Origin: Streptomyces dioscori | GTDB taxonomy: Bacteria; Actinomycetota; Actinomycetes; Streptomycetales; Streptomycetaceae | Direction: 5' to 3' | Length of the DNA stretch: 64,000 bases | Assembly (NCBI RefSeq): GCF_003024195.1 | Contig: NZ_KZ679040.1 | Location: 476,221-540,220, forward strand | In this document: piece by piece, positions 16,709 to 25,937 of the stretch | Layout of the letters: every line of letters starts with the position of its first letter | Position numbering within the stretch: position 1 is the first letter of the stretch | Position numbers and translations under genes: made by a program | The notes under the pieces: generated by a model | The model's input: only the letters and a program-made list of their open reading frames with translations | Databases searched by the model: none | What the model was told of the DNA's origin: nothing

Positions 16709-19068
16709 TGCCGCTCTCCCGGCTCGCCGCGCTGTACGGCGTCGCCACGTCCTACAGTCCGTCCCCGGACCGCACGGTCGCGGCCTCGGACGCAGCCGTC
16801 GTCGCCGCGCTCACCGCGCTGGGAGTCGCCGCCGGGACGCCGGCCGCCGTCCGCGGCTCCCTCGCGGCCCGCGAGACGCAACTGCGGGAACGGCTGCTGC
16901 CGCCGACGGTGGTGTGCTGGACCGGGACCACGCCGATCACGCCGACCGCGCCCCCGGCTCCGCCGGTGACGGACGGCCCGGGAGCGCCTGCCGCCAGGGC
17001 CGACAACACCCCAGCCGCCGTGGCCGAGGCCGACAACACCCCGGCCGCCGTGGCCGAGGCCGACAACACCCCGGCCGCCGTGGCCGAGGCCGACAACACC
17101 CCAGCCGCCGCGGCCGACACCGGCCAGGGAGCGGCGGCCGGTGGTGGTGCGGCGCCCCCGAGCGATACGGGCCCCGCCGCGCCGACCGGCGCACCCGGTG
17201 GCTCCTCCCTCGAAGTCGTCCTCGCCGCCCTGCCCGGCGGGACCCGGTTGCGTGTGCGGACCGAGCAGGGGGAGGCCCGGGAATCCGTCGAAGGGCTGCC
17301 GGCCGGGGTGCACGAGCTGACCGCCACCGCCCCCGACGGGCGCACCGCGCGCGCCCACCTCGTCGTCGCCCCGGCGAGGCTGCCCACGCCCACCGGACGT
17401 ACGTACGGGCTGCTCGTGCAGGTCTACTCGCTGCTGTCCCGGCGTTCCTGGGGCATGGGCGACCTCGGGGACCTCGCCGAACTGACGGCCTGGGCCGGGC
17501 GGGCGCTCGGGGCCGGATTCGTGCAGGTCAATCCGATGCACGCGGCCGTGCCCGGCGCACCCACCGACCCCTCCCCGTACCGGCCGTCCTCGCGCCGCTA
17601 CCCCGACCCCGTCTATCTGCGCGTCGAGGACATCCCCGAGTTCGCGTACGTCGACGAGGGGGACAGGGAGCGGCTGCTCGCACTGCTGGCGCGGGCCCGC
17701 AGGCTGCGCGAATCCGTGCTCGACAAGGGCGCGTTGATCGACCGCGACGCCGTGTGGGAGCTGAAGCGCGAAGCCCTTGAGCTGGTGCGCGAGGTGCCGC
17801 TCGGGCCCGGCCGCCGCGCCGCCTACTGCGACTTCCTCGCAGAGGAGGGCGAGGCCCTTGAGGACCACGCCACCTGGTACGCACTCGCGGAGGTGTACGG
17901 CTCCGACTGGACGCGGTGGCCGCAGGGCCTGCGCGACCCCCGCTCGGCCGAGACCGCCCGCGCCCGCGCCGAGTTGATGGACCGCGTCGACTTCCACAGC
18001 AGGCTCGCCTGGCTGACGGACGCCCAGCTCGCCACCGCCCAGCGCAGCGCCCGCGACGCGGGCATGGACGTGGGGCTCGTGCACGACCTCGCTGTCGGGG
18101 TCCACCCCGGTGGTGCCGACGCCTGGGCGCAGCAGGAGGTCTTCGCGGCCGGCATGTCCGTCGGCGCGCCCCCGGACGCGTTCAGCGTCCAGGGCCAGGA
18201 CTGGGGGCTGCCGCCCTGGCGCCCCGACCGCCTCGCCGAGTCCGGCTACGCCCCGTACCGCCGCCTCCTGCGCGCCCTCTTCCGGTACGCGGGCGCCTTG
18301 CGCATCGACCACGTCATGGGCCTCTTCCGCCTCTGGTGGATCCCGCAGGGCCGCCCCGCCACCGAGGGCACGTACGTCCGCTACGACGCCGAGGCCATGC
18401 TTGCGATCCTCGCCCTGGAGGCCTCCCGCGCCGGGGCCCTGGTGATCGGCGAGGACCTCGGCACGGTGGAACCGGGTGTGCGCGAGACCCTCCAGGAGCA
18501 CGGCGTGCTCGGCACCTCCGTGCTCTGGTTCGAACGCGACTGGGACGGGACGGGTCTGCCGCTGCCCCCCGAGAGCTGGCGCGCCGACTGTCTGGCCACC
18601 GCCACCACCCACGACCTGCCGCCCACCGCGTCCCGCCTCACCGGCGACCATGTCGAACTCCGCGACCGGCTGGGCCTGTTGACCCGCCCGGTGGGTCAGG
18701 AGCGGGCCGAGGCGGCGGCGGACGTGGGGGAGTGGCTGGCGCTGCTCGCCCGGCTCGGACTGCTGCAAGGCGCCGCCGGGGGCGTCTCGGAGCAGTCGGA
18801 GGAGGCGGAGATCCAGGCCGTGCACCGCTTCCTGCTGCGCACCCCCGCCCGCCTCGTCGGCGTCTGGCTCCCGGACGCGGTCGGCGACCGCCGCCCGCAG
18901 AACCTGCCGGGCACCTGGGACCAGTACCCGAACTGGCGCCTGCCCGTCGCCGACGCCGAGGGCCGGCCCGTCACCCTGGAGGAACTGGCGGCCTCGCCCC
19001 GGCTGCACGCCCTCATGGAGGTGCTGCGCGAAGGCGGGGCCACCGGCGGCCGGGAGCCCGCCGCTTGA
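16708..19068 (+). CDS. malQ: 4-alpha-glucanotransferase (amylomaltase), GH77
   Basis: A 786-residue MalQ-type enzyme that transfers maltodextrin segments in the cytosol. The N-terminal domain (MPLSRLAALYGVATSYSPSP) is followed by a low-complexity insert and then the GH77 barrel starting YGLLVQVYSLLSRRSWGMGD. The barrel has IDHVMGLFRLWWIPQG, IGEDLGTVEPGVRETLQEHG (with the catalytic Glu) and TTHDLPPTASRLTGDH. An Ala/Asn/Thr/Pro insert at residues about 98-137 contains the unit ADNTPAAVAE four times. This is longer than usual for the family and probably a flexible surface loop. It is the last gene of the small-protein/malQ pair. Confidence 0.93.
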   Translation: MPLSRLAALYGVATSYSPSPDRTVAASDAAVVAALTALGVAAGTPAAVRGSLAARETQLRERLLPPTVVCWTGTTPITPTAPPAPPVTDGPGAPAARADNTPAAVAEADNTPAAVAEADNTPAAVAEADNTPAAAADTGQGAAAGGGAAPPSDTGPAAPTGAPGGSSLEVVLAALPGGTRLRVRTEQGEARESVEGLPAGVHELTATAPDGRTARAHLVVAPARLPTPTGRTYGLLVQVYSLLSRRSWGMGDLGDLAELTAWAGRALGAGFVQVNPMHAAVPGAPTDPSPYRPSSRRYPDPVYLRVEDIPEFAYVDEGDRERLLALLARARRLRESVLDKGALIDRDAVWELKREALELVREVPLGPGRRAAYCDFLAEEGEALEDHATWYALAEVYGSDWTRWPQGLRDPRSAETARARAELMDRVDFHSRLAWLTDAQLATAQRSARDAGMDVGLVHDLAVGVHPGGADAWAQQEVFAAGMSVGAPPDAFSVQGQDWGLPPWRPDRLAESGYAPYRRLLRALFRYAGALRIDHVMGLFRLWWIPQGRPATEGTYVRYDAEAMLAILALEASRAGALVIGEDLGTVEPGVRETLQEHGVLGTSVLWFERDWDGTGLPLPPESWRADCLATATTHDLPPTASRLTGDHVELRDRLGLLTRPVGQERAEAAADVGEWLALLARLGLLQGAAGGVSEQSEEAEIQAVHRFLLRTPARLVGVWLPDAVGDRRPQNLPGTWDQYPNWRLPVADAEGRPVTLEELAASPRLHALMEVLREGGATGGREPAA
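16999..17118. repeat. 30-bp tandem repeat, four copies, inside malQ
   Basis: A 30-bp unit begins at 16999, 17029, 17059 and 17089; the first three are nearly identical and the fourth diverges at its end. It encodes ADNTPAAVAE in frame. Confidence 0.9.
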
Positions 19069-19169
19069 GGCCCCGGGACGCGTACGGGAATCCGTCCGCG
19101 GAACCGCGTCGCACCCCGTACGGCACCCCCGGGCGCGCGGCCGCAACAGGAGTTCGCTACGTTTGCACC

Positions 19170-19466
19170 GTGGACAAGAAGAACGCCCTGCGCGCCGGCG
19201 CCCTGGCTGCCGGTACGACGCTGATGATGCTCATGATGTCGTCCCCCGCGCTCGCGCTGACGCGCGACGACGGCGACGACCCCGCGCAGAAGCTGAGCGT
19301 CATCGAGACGCTGGGCCTCTACGTCGCGGCGCCGATCGGGCTGTTCGCGCTGATCGCCGGCCTGGTCTGGGTGCTCGACGGTTCGACGGACCGCCAGCCG
19401 AGGCGCAAGCCGGGAGGCAAGGGCCAGGGCAAGATGCAGGGCCCGGACCAGGTACACGCTTCCTGA
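19170..19466 (+). CDS. small secreted/membrane protein
   Basis: A 98-residue protein from a GTG start. A Sec-type signal (ALRAGALAAGTTLMMLMMSS, then PALA) is followed by a short charged stretch, a single membrane helix (LYVAAPIGLFALIAGLVWVL) and a basic Gly/Lys-rich tail. No known enzyme domain is visible. Similar short proteins are conserved in streptomycetes downstream of malQ, but the function is unknown. Region 19467-19672 after it holds no gene I can support. Confidence 0.7.
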   Translation: MDKKNALRAGALAAGTTLMMLMMSSPALALTRDDGDDPAQKLSVIETLGLYVAAPIGLFALIAGLVWVLDGSTDRQPRRKPGGKGQGKMQGPDQVHAS

Positions 19467-19672
19467 ATCCCGGTCCCCACCGGCTTCCGGAGTCTCTTCG
19501 AGGGCACCGCCCTCGCACCCGTACGCGGCTCATGCCGCCCGGGGGCGGGAGCGGTGCCCTCGGCGTGTTCCGCCCGGCGCCCTATCGTTGCGGACAGACG
19601 CCGGCCGACGCGCGCGGGCAACCAGCCGTCGGCCGGCACCCCGTCCGGAACCGCCGGCACCAGGAGGCCGCC

Positions 19673-21118
19673 ATGAACGGCACTGTCAGCAACGTCATCG
19701 TCGTCGGCGCGGGGCCCACCGGGCTGCTGCTCGCCGGTGATCTCGCCGCCGCCGGTGTCCCCGTCACCCTGGCCGAGCGACGGCCGCGCGGCATCAGCAA
19801 CCTCTCCCGTGCCTTCGTCCTGCACGCCCGCACCCTGGAGCAGCTCGACGCGCGGGGCCTCGCCGACGGGCTGGAGGCCAAGGGGCAGACCCTCGACCGG
19901 CTGCGGCTCTTCGGCCGGCTGACCGTCGACCTCACCACCCTCCCCTCCCGCTTCAACCACCTGCTCGTCCTGCCGCAGTACGAGGTGGAGAAGGCCCTGG
20001 AGCGGCGGGCCGTGGCGGCCGGGGTGCGGTTCGCTTACGAGACCGAGGCGACCGGACTCGTACAGGACGCGGACGGGGTGACCCTCAGGGTGCGCGGGTC
20101 CGACGGGGAGGCCGACGAGCTGCGGGCCGCGTACGTCGTCGGGACGGACGGGATGCGCAGTGCCGTGCGGGAGGCGGTGGGGCTGCCCTTCCCCGGGCGG
20201 TCGGCGATCCGGTCCGTGGTCCTCGCCGACGTCAGGCTCGCCGAGCAGCCCGAGACGCTGCTGACGGTGAACGCGGTCGGGGACGCGTTCGCGTTCCTCG
20301 CGCCGTTCGGCGACGGCTACCACCGGGTGATCGGCTGGCACCGGGGCCGCGACGTCGCCGACAGCGAGCCCCTCGGTCTCGACGAGGTCAGGGAGATCAC
20401 CCGGCTCGCGCTCGGCCGTGACTTCGGTATGCACGACGCCCGGTGGATGTCCCGCTTCCACAGCGACGAACGGCAGGCCCCGGCGTACCGGGTGGGCCGG
20501 GTGTTCCTCGCCGGGGACGCCGCGCACGTGCACACCCCGGCGGGCGGCCAGGGCATGAACACCGGCCTCCAGGACGCCGCCAACCTCAGCTGGAAACTGG
20601 CGGCGGCGATCCACGGGTACGCCGGCGCCGGCCTGCTGGACACCTACCAGTCCGAACGGCACCCCGTCGGCAGGTCCGTGCTGCGCAGCAGCGGCGGGAT
20701 CGTACGGCTCGCGATGGCCAAGCGCCCCGGCACACTGGCGGCCCGCGCCCTGCTCACCACGTTCCTCGACCACGCCCGCCCGGCCCGCACGCGCATGGTC
20801 GGCCAGGTCACCGGCATCGGCTACGCGTACCCGGCGCCGCGCGGCGCCCACCCCTGGGTCGGCAGGCGCGTCCCGGACGTGGCCCTGCTCGACGGCCGCC
20901 TGTACGAGGCCCTGCGGGACGGCGGGTTCGTCCTCGTCACCCCCGCCGGCCGGACCGGCACCCCCACCCGCAAGGACCGGCTCCACGTGGTCAGTTGGGC
21001 GAGCGGCCGGCGGACGAGCCTGCTGGTCCGGCCCGACGGGTACGCGGCCTGGGCGGCGGAGTCGGCGACCGCCGAGGAGACCGAGGCGGCGCTGGCCGAG
21101 GCCCTCGGGCGGGACTGA
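19673..21118 (+). CDS. class A FAD-dependent aromatic monooxygenase
   Basis: A 481-residue flavoprotein hydroxylase of the PHBH/RdmE/rifampicin-monooxygenase type. FAD is bound by VIVVGAGPTGLLLAGDLAAA at the N-terminus, the DG motif appears as VVGTDGMRSAVREAVG, and the GD motif is VFLAGDAAHVHTPAGGQGMN. The C-terminal thioredoxin-like domain is short. Such enzymes use NAD(P)H and O2 to hydroxylate phenols or polyketide quinones. It lies at the left edge of the anthracycline cluster and could hydroxylate the aglycone (for example at C-11) or inactivate another antibiotic. It is separated from cluster sugar genes by the two-component and RiPP genes, so membership is uncertain. Confidence 0.8.
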   Translation: MNGTVSNVIVVGAGPTGLLLAGDLAAAGVPVTLAERRPRGISNLSRAFVLHARTLEQLDARGLADGLEAKGQTLDRLRLFGRLTVDLTTLPSRFNHLLVLPQYEVEKALERRAVAAGVRFAYETEATGLVQDADGVTLRVRGSDGEADELRAAYVVGTDGMRSAVREAVGLPFPGRSAIRSVVLADVRLAEQPETLLTVNAVGDAFAFLAPFGDGYHRVIGWHRGRDVADSEPLGLDEVREITRLALGRDFGMHDARWMSRFHSDERQAPAYRVGRVFLAGDAAHVHTPAGGQGMNTGLQDAANLSWKLAAAIHGYAGAGLLDTYQSERHPVGRSVLRSSGGIVRLAMAKRPGTLAARALLTTFLDHARPARTRMVGQVTGIGYAYPAPRGAHPWVGRRVPDVALLDGRLYEALRDGGFVLVTPAGRTGTPTRKDRLHVVSWASGRRTSLLVRPDGYAAWAAESATAEETEAALAEALGRD

Positions 21119-21340
21119 CCGACCGGCCCACCGTCGCATTACGTTGTTCGCAGGGTCGTACGAAAGGGGAAAGCGGCCGGGTTTACCGAGGTGATTGAAT
21201 CTCTGACTTCCTTTCGGAAACGGAACCGTGGGAGGAAGTCAACCGAAAGGCAAGGAAGTTGGCGCTTCGAAGCCTTGTTCTGGCTTTTCGGATGAGAGTA
21301 TGAGGCCCGGGCGACCTGTGTGCGGTCGATGTGGGGGGCC
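21119..21340. promoter_or_regulatory. AT-richer leader upstream of the response regulator gene
   Basis: This 222-bp stretch is visibly poorer in G+C than its surroundings and contains related elements such as TTTCGGAAACGGAA and CCGAAAGGCAAGG. No gene is visible. It should hold the promoter of the response regulator gene at 21341. A comparable AT-richer stretch lies at 23240-23493 beside the kinase gene. Confidence 0.4.
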
Positions 21341-21946
21341 ATGATAAAGATTCTGATCGCCGAGGACATGGCGATGCTGCGCCGGGCGCTGGCCGAACTC
21401 CTGTCGCTGGAAGCCGACTTCGAGGTGGTGGCCGAAGTCGACCGGGGGGACGAGATCGTGCCGAAGGCACGGGCCCTGCAACCGGACGTGGCGGTGCTCG
21501 ACATCGGCCTGCCCGGCATGGACGGCATCTCCGCCGCCGCCGCGCTGGGCGCCGCCGTGCCCGACTGCCGGATCCTGATGCTCACCGGCCTCGGCAACCC
21601 CAGCACGCTGCGGCGGGCGCTGGCCACCCGGGCCACGGGTTTTCTGCGCAAGGACGCCGACCCCACGCAACTCGTGGGCGCCATCCGCGCGGTGGCGGCC
21701 GGCAAGCGGGCCGTCGACCCCCAGCTGGCGGTCGCGGCGCTCGAAGACGTGACACAGCCGCTGGCCCCCCGTGAGCTGGAGGTTCTGCGGCTCGCCGCCG
21801 CCGGCGAGGGCACCGCGGCGATCGCCCGCCGGCTGTTCCTGTCGCCCGGCACCGTGCGCAACTACCTGAGCAGTGCCGTGGTCAAACTGAGCGCCCGCAA
21901 CCGCATGGACGCCGTACGCATCGCCCGCGAGGGCGGCTGGATCTGA
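21341..21946 (+). CDS. NarL/LuxR-family response regulator
   Basis: A 201-residue regulator. The receiver domain starts MIKILIAEDMAMLRRALAEL, with phosphoacceptor Asp54 in VAVLDIGLPGMDGI and the conserved Thr/Lys late in the domain (MLTGLGN, FLRKDA). The LuxR helix-turn-helix is at residues about 145-195 (LAPRELEVLRLAAAGEG, then IARRLFLSPGTVRNYLSSAV). Its evident partner is the histidine kinase on the opposite strand 22 bp downstream, so the two genes are convergent rather than an operon. It could control the neighbouring monooxygenase or the RiPP genes; no target site is proven. Confidence 0.9.
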   Translation: MIKILIAEDMAMLRRALAELLSLEADFEVVAEVDRGDEIVPKARALQPDVAVLDIGLPGMDGISAAAALGAAVPDCRILMLTGLGNPSTLRRALATRATGFLRKDADPTQLVGAIRAVAAGKRAVDPQLAVAALEDVTQPLAPRELEVLRLAAAGEGTAAIARRLFLSPGTVRNYLSSAVVKLSARNRMDAVRIAREGGWI

Positions 21947-21967
21947 CCCCCCGGACCGCTCGGAGGC

Positions 21968-23239
21968 TCAGGCCACCGTCGCCGAGTCGCGCAGCTCGCT
22001 CTCCGGAGGGTGCGCCGGGGGGCGGGCGGGACCGTCGGCGGTGCGCAGGAAGGGCCGCTTGGACTCGGGTGTTCCGGCCGGAAGCGGAACGACCGCCGTC
22101 AGCGAGAACCACTTGTCGTCCATGATCTTGATGCTGAGTCTGCCGTCGACCGCTTCGATGCGTTCGCGAAGGTTGGTGAGTCCGCTTCCCGGCCGCGTCC
22201 CCACACCGGGGCCGGACGGCTGCGCCGGAATGCCGTCGTTGGTCACGATCAGTCCGACGGCGCCCGGCTCGCGGCTGAGCTGGACGACGCAGGTGCCGAC
22301 CCTGCTGTGCCGGAGCATGTTGGTGATCCCCTCGCGCAGGACCGTCGCCAGGGTGGTCTCTATGTGGGGCGGCAGGGGCCCCGCGCCGCCGCGGAAGACG
22401 GCGTGGATGCCCATGTCCTTGAGTGTCGCGAAGACGGTGTCGACCTCCGCGGTCAGTGACATGGCGCGGTAGGTCTGCGAGACGGCCCGCACGTCGGCGA
22501 AGGCCCGCTGGGTGGTGTCCAGGATCTCCGTCAGCTCCTGGTGGAGCCGGGCGTGCTTGGAGGGCGGCAGCCGTCGGGCCAGCTCGCACTTGAAGGCGAT
22601 GGTGGTCAGGCTGATGCCCAGCAGGTCGTGCAGATCGCGGGAGAACCGCAGCCGCTCCGCCTCCAGCGCCATCCGGGTCAGTTCGCCGCGGGAGCGGTGG
22701 GCCTCCTGGACGAGCCGGGTCAGTTCGGAGAGCCCGTAGACCACCAGGCCGGTCAGCGCGGTCGCCACCGTGCCGTACCAGACCGAACCGCGGCCCATGC
22801 CCGTCTCCAGCACCAGCAGTCCGGCGGACGCCACGGCCGCCGCGTACGCGGGCCACTTCCAGCGGGAGGGGAGGATGAGCAGCGCCGAGCCGGCGAGGAA
22901 GCCGGGAGCGGCGAGCCAGGCCTCGGCGTAGAAGAGAAACGGAAGGTACGTCAGGAGCGTCTGGAACCCGAGGGTCCAGTACTGCCGGCGGGCCAGCCGG
23001 GGCGACAGATGGGGAAAGGAATGCGCCAGTTGGAGCCCGTAGACCAGGAGCAGGGTGGTGATGCCCGTGCCCAGCCCGAGAGGTGAGGGGTGGCCCTCCA
23101 CCAGGTAGGTCACACCGATGCCGAAGAAGGCCACGAGCACTGCGACGGTGATGGCGATGGAGGTGCCGCGGGCGAGGTGCCTGCTTCGCGCGTCCTCCTG
23201 TTCGACGCGCGCACCGTCATGCAGGGCAGAACCTTGCAT
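21968..23239 (-). CDS. membrane sensor histidine kinase (HisKA_3/HPK7 type)
   Basis: A 423-residue kinase with five or six membrane helices in residues about 25-170 (for example IAITVAVLVAFFGIGVTYLV) and only short external loops, so it probably senses a membrane signal. The H-box FSRDLHDLLGISLTTIAFKC places the phosphorylated His at 204. The ATPase domain has LREGITNMLRHS (N-box) and GSGLTNLRERIEAVDGRL (G-box). It ends 22 bp from the stop of the NarL-type regulator, tail to tail, and is the likely partner of that regulator. DesK-like architecture. Confidence 0.9.
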   Translation of the reverse strand: MQGSALHDGARVEQEDARSRHLARGTSIAITVAVLVAFFGIGVTYLVEGHPSPLGLGTGITTLLLVYGLQLAHSFPHLSPRLARRQYWTLGFQTLLTYLPFLFYAEAWLAAPGFLAGSALLILPSRWKWPAYAAAVASAGLLVLETGMGRGSVWYGTVATALTGLVVYGLSELTRLVQEAHRSRGELTRMALEAERLRFSRDLHDLLGISLTTIAFKCELARRLPPSKHARLHQELTEILDTTQRAFADVRAVSQTYRAMSLTAEVDTVFATLKDMGIHAVFRGGAGPLPPHIETTLATVLREGITNMLRHSRVGTCVVQLSREPGAVGLIVTNDGIPAQPSGPGVGTRPGSGLTNLRERIEAVDGRLSIKIMDDKWFSLTAVVPLPAGTPESKRPFLRTADGPARPPAHPPESELRDSATVA

Positions 23240-23493
23240 CTCTTCCCCCCGGACGAACCGAACGAATTAGTGAGTCAGGTTGTGCCGTGCCCACCCTCTC
23301 ACGGCATACCGGGAGGATGAGAAGTCGCCATCGATAGTAATCGATCGAAACCGCTCGGAAGCGAAACTCGGTGGGGTGGAGTGTGCTTCGGACTCCCTAA
23401 TGGAAGAAGACCGCCGACGAAGTGAAAAGGTTCGCTCCGGTGCGTGAAAACAAGTGGAGGATTTCGTTCCGTAAAGAGGAATACTTCATTCCG

Positions 23494-25761
23494 TCACAGG
23501 TGCAGGGGAAAGGGATTCAGTTCGGTGAAGTCCGTCGGCCGGGTCAGCCGGCCGAGCGCGACCGGTACGTCGAACAGCCGGCCGGGACCGAATCCCGCCC
23601 AGTGCGGGCGCAGTCCGGGGATCAGCACCTTGGCGACGGGCAGCTCCACATCGGGACGGGTCTGGTCGAGGACGAGGACGTCGAGGCCGTGCCGGCGCAG
23701 CAGCTCGACCAGGGCCCCGGCCTGGGCCGCGGCGTCGGCGGGCGGGCGCAGCGCGGCGGGCGGCCGGGCCGAGCGGCGGGCGGCGGGCAGCAAATAGGGC
23801 TGATTGGCGGTCGTGGCGTGCCGGAACCAGGCGAGGGCCTCCGGGTCGTCGCCGGTGTAGGCGGTTCCCCCGCCGGCCGGCCCGCCCGTCAACGGCGGCA
23901 GCATCTGGTTGAGTTCGGTCAGGGCCCGGCGCAGCGCGATCCGCGCGTCGAAGTGGGCGCCGAAGCCCAGCACGACGTCCTCGGCCGGCTCGCCGATCCG
24001 CGCCGAGACGGCCGCGACCACGGGGATGCCGAGATCGGACGTGAGGTCGAGGGCCCACACCGACCTGCCCATGTCCCGCAGCGAGGCCCGGGTCCCGGCG
24101 GTCCACTCGTCCCGCCGGTCGAGGACCACGCCGGGCTGCCGCGTGCGGTTGTACCACCACAGGGCGACCGCGTCCCGCTCCACCAGCTCCAGGCAGCCGT
24201 GTACGACGGCGTCCTCCAGACTGGTCCCGGCGGCGGCCCCGTTGGAGGTGGCCCGGCAGTAACGGGTCTCCGCGTCCGGGGCGTTGTAGTAGAGCAGGCT
24301 CGTCGGCGCGAGGCGCTGCCGCTCCTCGGTCAGTGACCAGACGGGCGTCCAGTCGAGCGGGGCGTCCTCGTCGAAGGGCTCGGTCACCTGCTGGAAGGGG
24401 CCGTGCGCACGGTTCCAGGCCGCCCGGTCCGCGAACTGCCGCCGGTCGAAGAGCTGGACGGTGTCCGGGTGGACGGCCCGGTCCGCCAGCTCGCGGTAAC
24501 TGCCCCGCAGGCGCGGCTCGTCGCCCTGGAAGTACCCGCTGTACCGCTCAAGCGCCTCGGCCAGGGCGCTCACCTTCGCGTGCGTCTCGGTGACGCCCTT
24601 GCCCGACCCCGGGCTGCGCAGCGGTGTGTGCAGCGCGGGCGGCGGCTCCGCCGGGTCCCAGGGCGGCTGGGCGCCCGCGTGGAAGCAGTTGAGGAACTCC
24701 GGCCCCCGCGGATCCCGGCGGATCTCGCCGACCAGACCGGTGACGGGGTCCACGAGATGCCCGTACCGGTCGAGGACCTCCTGCGGGCCGGCCGTCCGAT
24801 GGCCCCCTCCGCTGGTGTCGCGCACCGGCCGAGGGGACAGCACGACGGGGGCCGACACCCGGTCGCGTACGAGCAGGGGGTCGCCGCAGCGGGCGCACTG
24901 CGGGCGGCGCCGTACGGGATGGCGGCTGCTCTCCAGGGTGCGGGTGTCCAGCCGCCACAGCGTGCCCTGCTGGGGATCTCGGTGTCCGGCCAGCCACTTC
25001 GCCGCCTCAAGGAGCGCCAGGTGCAGGGCCGCCGCCCGGCCCGTCGGCAGATACGACGGCCGGTGCCCGGCGGGCCCGCCGCGGCCGAGCCGGTGCTGGA
25101 CGTACGCCTCGCCGCGGCGCCGCAGCCGCAGCCGGTCCGCGAGACAGCTCCAGCAGGGGCCCTCGCCCGGGGAGAAGAACGGGCCCACCCACAGATGGGT
25201 GCCGCTCGCCCGCACGGGCAGCCAACTGCGGCCCGCGGCACGGTGTTCCGCGTCCAGGGCGCTCAGCCGCGGATCGAGGTAGTCGTGGCACAGCGCCAGC
25301 GTCAGATCGGCGGGCCCGCCCGCGGCGGCGGTCCGCAGTCCGGCCGCCGTCACGGCCTCGCACAGGGTGCCGCCGGAGTCCTCGGTGAGGTCGACCGGGG
25401 CCAGCAGAGCGCCCCGGCCGGCATCGGGCCCGGCCGCGAGACCCGTGAGGGCCCAGTACGCGCGCTCGGGCCCGGCGGGCACGTCCGGCGGACAGGCGGA
25501 CAGCAGACCCGCGTCCAGCAGTCTTGCCACGAGCCGTTCGGTGCGCTCGGGCGACAGCGCGGGTGCCGCGTCGGCGACGATCCGGGGCAGGTCGCGGCTG
25601 CCGTCCAGCAACGGGGCGAGCAGCGCGACCTGTTCCCCGCCGAGCGTGGTCACCCGCTCCTCGGTCATCAGGAACACGGGCTCCCCGGGCGCCGATTCGA
25701 CCCGCAGATGCGGTGCGAACCCCAGCCGGGGGAGCCCGTCGTCCGGGGCGGGCCGGTTCAT
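23494..25761 (-). CDS. fused E1-like/YcaO azoline-forming cyclodehydratase (TOMM)
   Basis: A 755-residue TruD/PatD-like fusion. The N-terminal part (about 1-100: RLGFAPHLRVESAPGEPVFL, then LDAGLLSACP) resembles a PqqD-like leader-peptide recognition element. It is followed by an E1-like domain with two zinc pairs, CWSC at 203/206 and CARC at 289/292. The YcaO domain fills the C-terminal half: EALERYSGYFQGDE, the ATP/Mg-binding CLELVERDAVALWWYNR, and ALTELNQ. The extreme C-terminus is NPFPLHL, the Pro-rich end typical of cyclodehydratases that turn Cys/Ser/Thr into azolines using ATP. The start ATG overlaps the stop of a 59-residue peptide gene by 4 bp, so peptide and enzyme form a coupled pair. 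No flavin dehydrogenase, protease or exporter of the usual TOMM kind is adjacent. Confidence 0.88.
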   Translation of the reverse strand: MNRPAPDDGLPRLGFAPHLRVESAPGEPVFLMTEERVTTLGGEQVALLAPLLDGSRDLPRIVADAAPALSPERTERLVARLLDAGLLSACPPDVPAGPERAYWALTGLAAGPDAGRGALLAPVDLTEDSGGTLCEAVTAAGLRTAAAGGPADLTLALCHDYLDPRLSALDAEHRAAGRSWLPVRASGTHLWVGPFFSPGEGPCWSCLADRLRLRRRGEAYVQHRLGRGGPAGHRPSYLPTGRAAALHLALLEAAKWLAGHRDPQQGTLWRLDTRTLESSRHPVRRRPQCARCGDPLLVRDRVSAPVVLSPRPVRDTSGGGHRTAGPQEVLDRYGHLVDPVTGLVGEIRRDPRGPEFLNCFHAGAQPPWDPAEPPPALHTPLRSPGSGKGVTETHAKVSALAEALERYSGYFQGDEPRLRGSYRELADRAVHPDTVQLFDRRQFADRAAWNRAHGPFQQVTEPFDEDAPLDWTPVWSLTEERQRLAPTSLLYYNAPDAETRYCRATSNGAAAGTSLEDAVVHGCLELVERDAVALWWYNRTRQPGVVLDRRDEWTAGTRASLRDMGRSVWALDLTSDLGIPVVAAVSARIGEPAEDVVLGFGAHFDARIALRRALTELNQMLPPLTGGPAGGGTAYTGDDPEALAWFRHATTANQPYLLPAARRSARPPAALRPPADAAAQAGALVELLRRHGLDVLVLDQTRPDVELPVAKVLIPGLRPHWAGFGPGRLFDVPVALGRLTRPTDFTELNPFPLHL

Positions 25762-25937
25762 CGGGTCTGACGGCCGCCGTCCGCGGAGGAAGCGGGGCCG
25801 GCCCCGGGCATCCAGCAGATACAGATCCGGCCGTCGGTGGTGTCACCGGATTCGGGGCCGAATTCAGTGATCACGAGATCGTCGGCGCCTCTCGCGGTCG
25901 CCGCGTCGCCGTCGAGCAGAGGCGTGATCCGTGACAT
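25758..25937 (-). CDS. putative RiPP precursor peptide (59 residues, Cys-Ile-Cys-Trp core)
   Basis: The gene starts with ATG at 25937, preceded by AAGGAG at good spacing, and stops in a 4-bp ATGA overlap with the YcaO cyclodehydratase gene. The acidic first two thirds (MSRITPLLDGDAATARGADD, then LVITEFGPESGDTTDG) look like a leader. The tail RICICWMPGAGPASSADGG has the only two Cys and the only Trp, plus Ser and Thr-like acceptors. The YcaO enzyme would be expected to convert the Cys residues (and perhaps Ser) to thiazolines/oxazolines. No homologue is known to me, so the peptide is assigned by position, ribosome site, composition and coupling only. Confidence 0.75.
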   Translation of the reverse strand: MSRITPLLDGDAATARGADDLVITEFGPESGDTTDGRICICWMPGAGPASSADGGRQTR

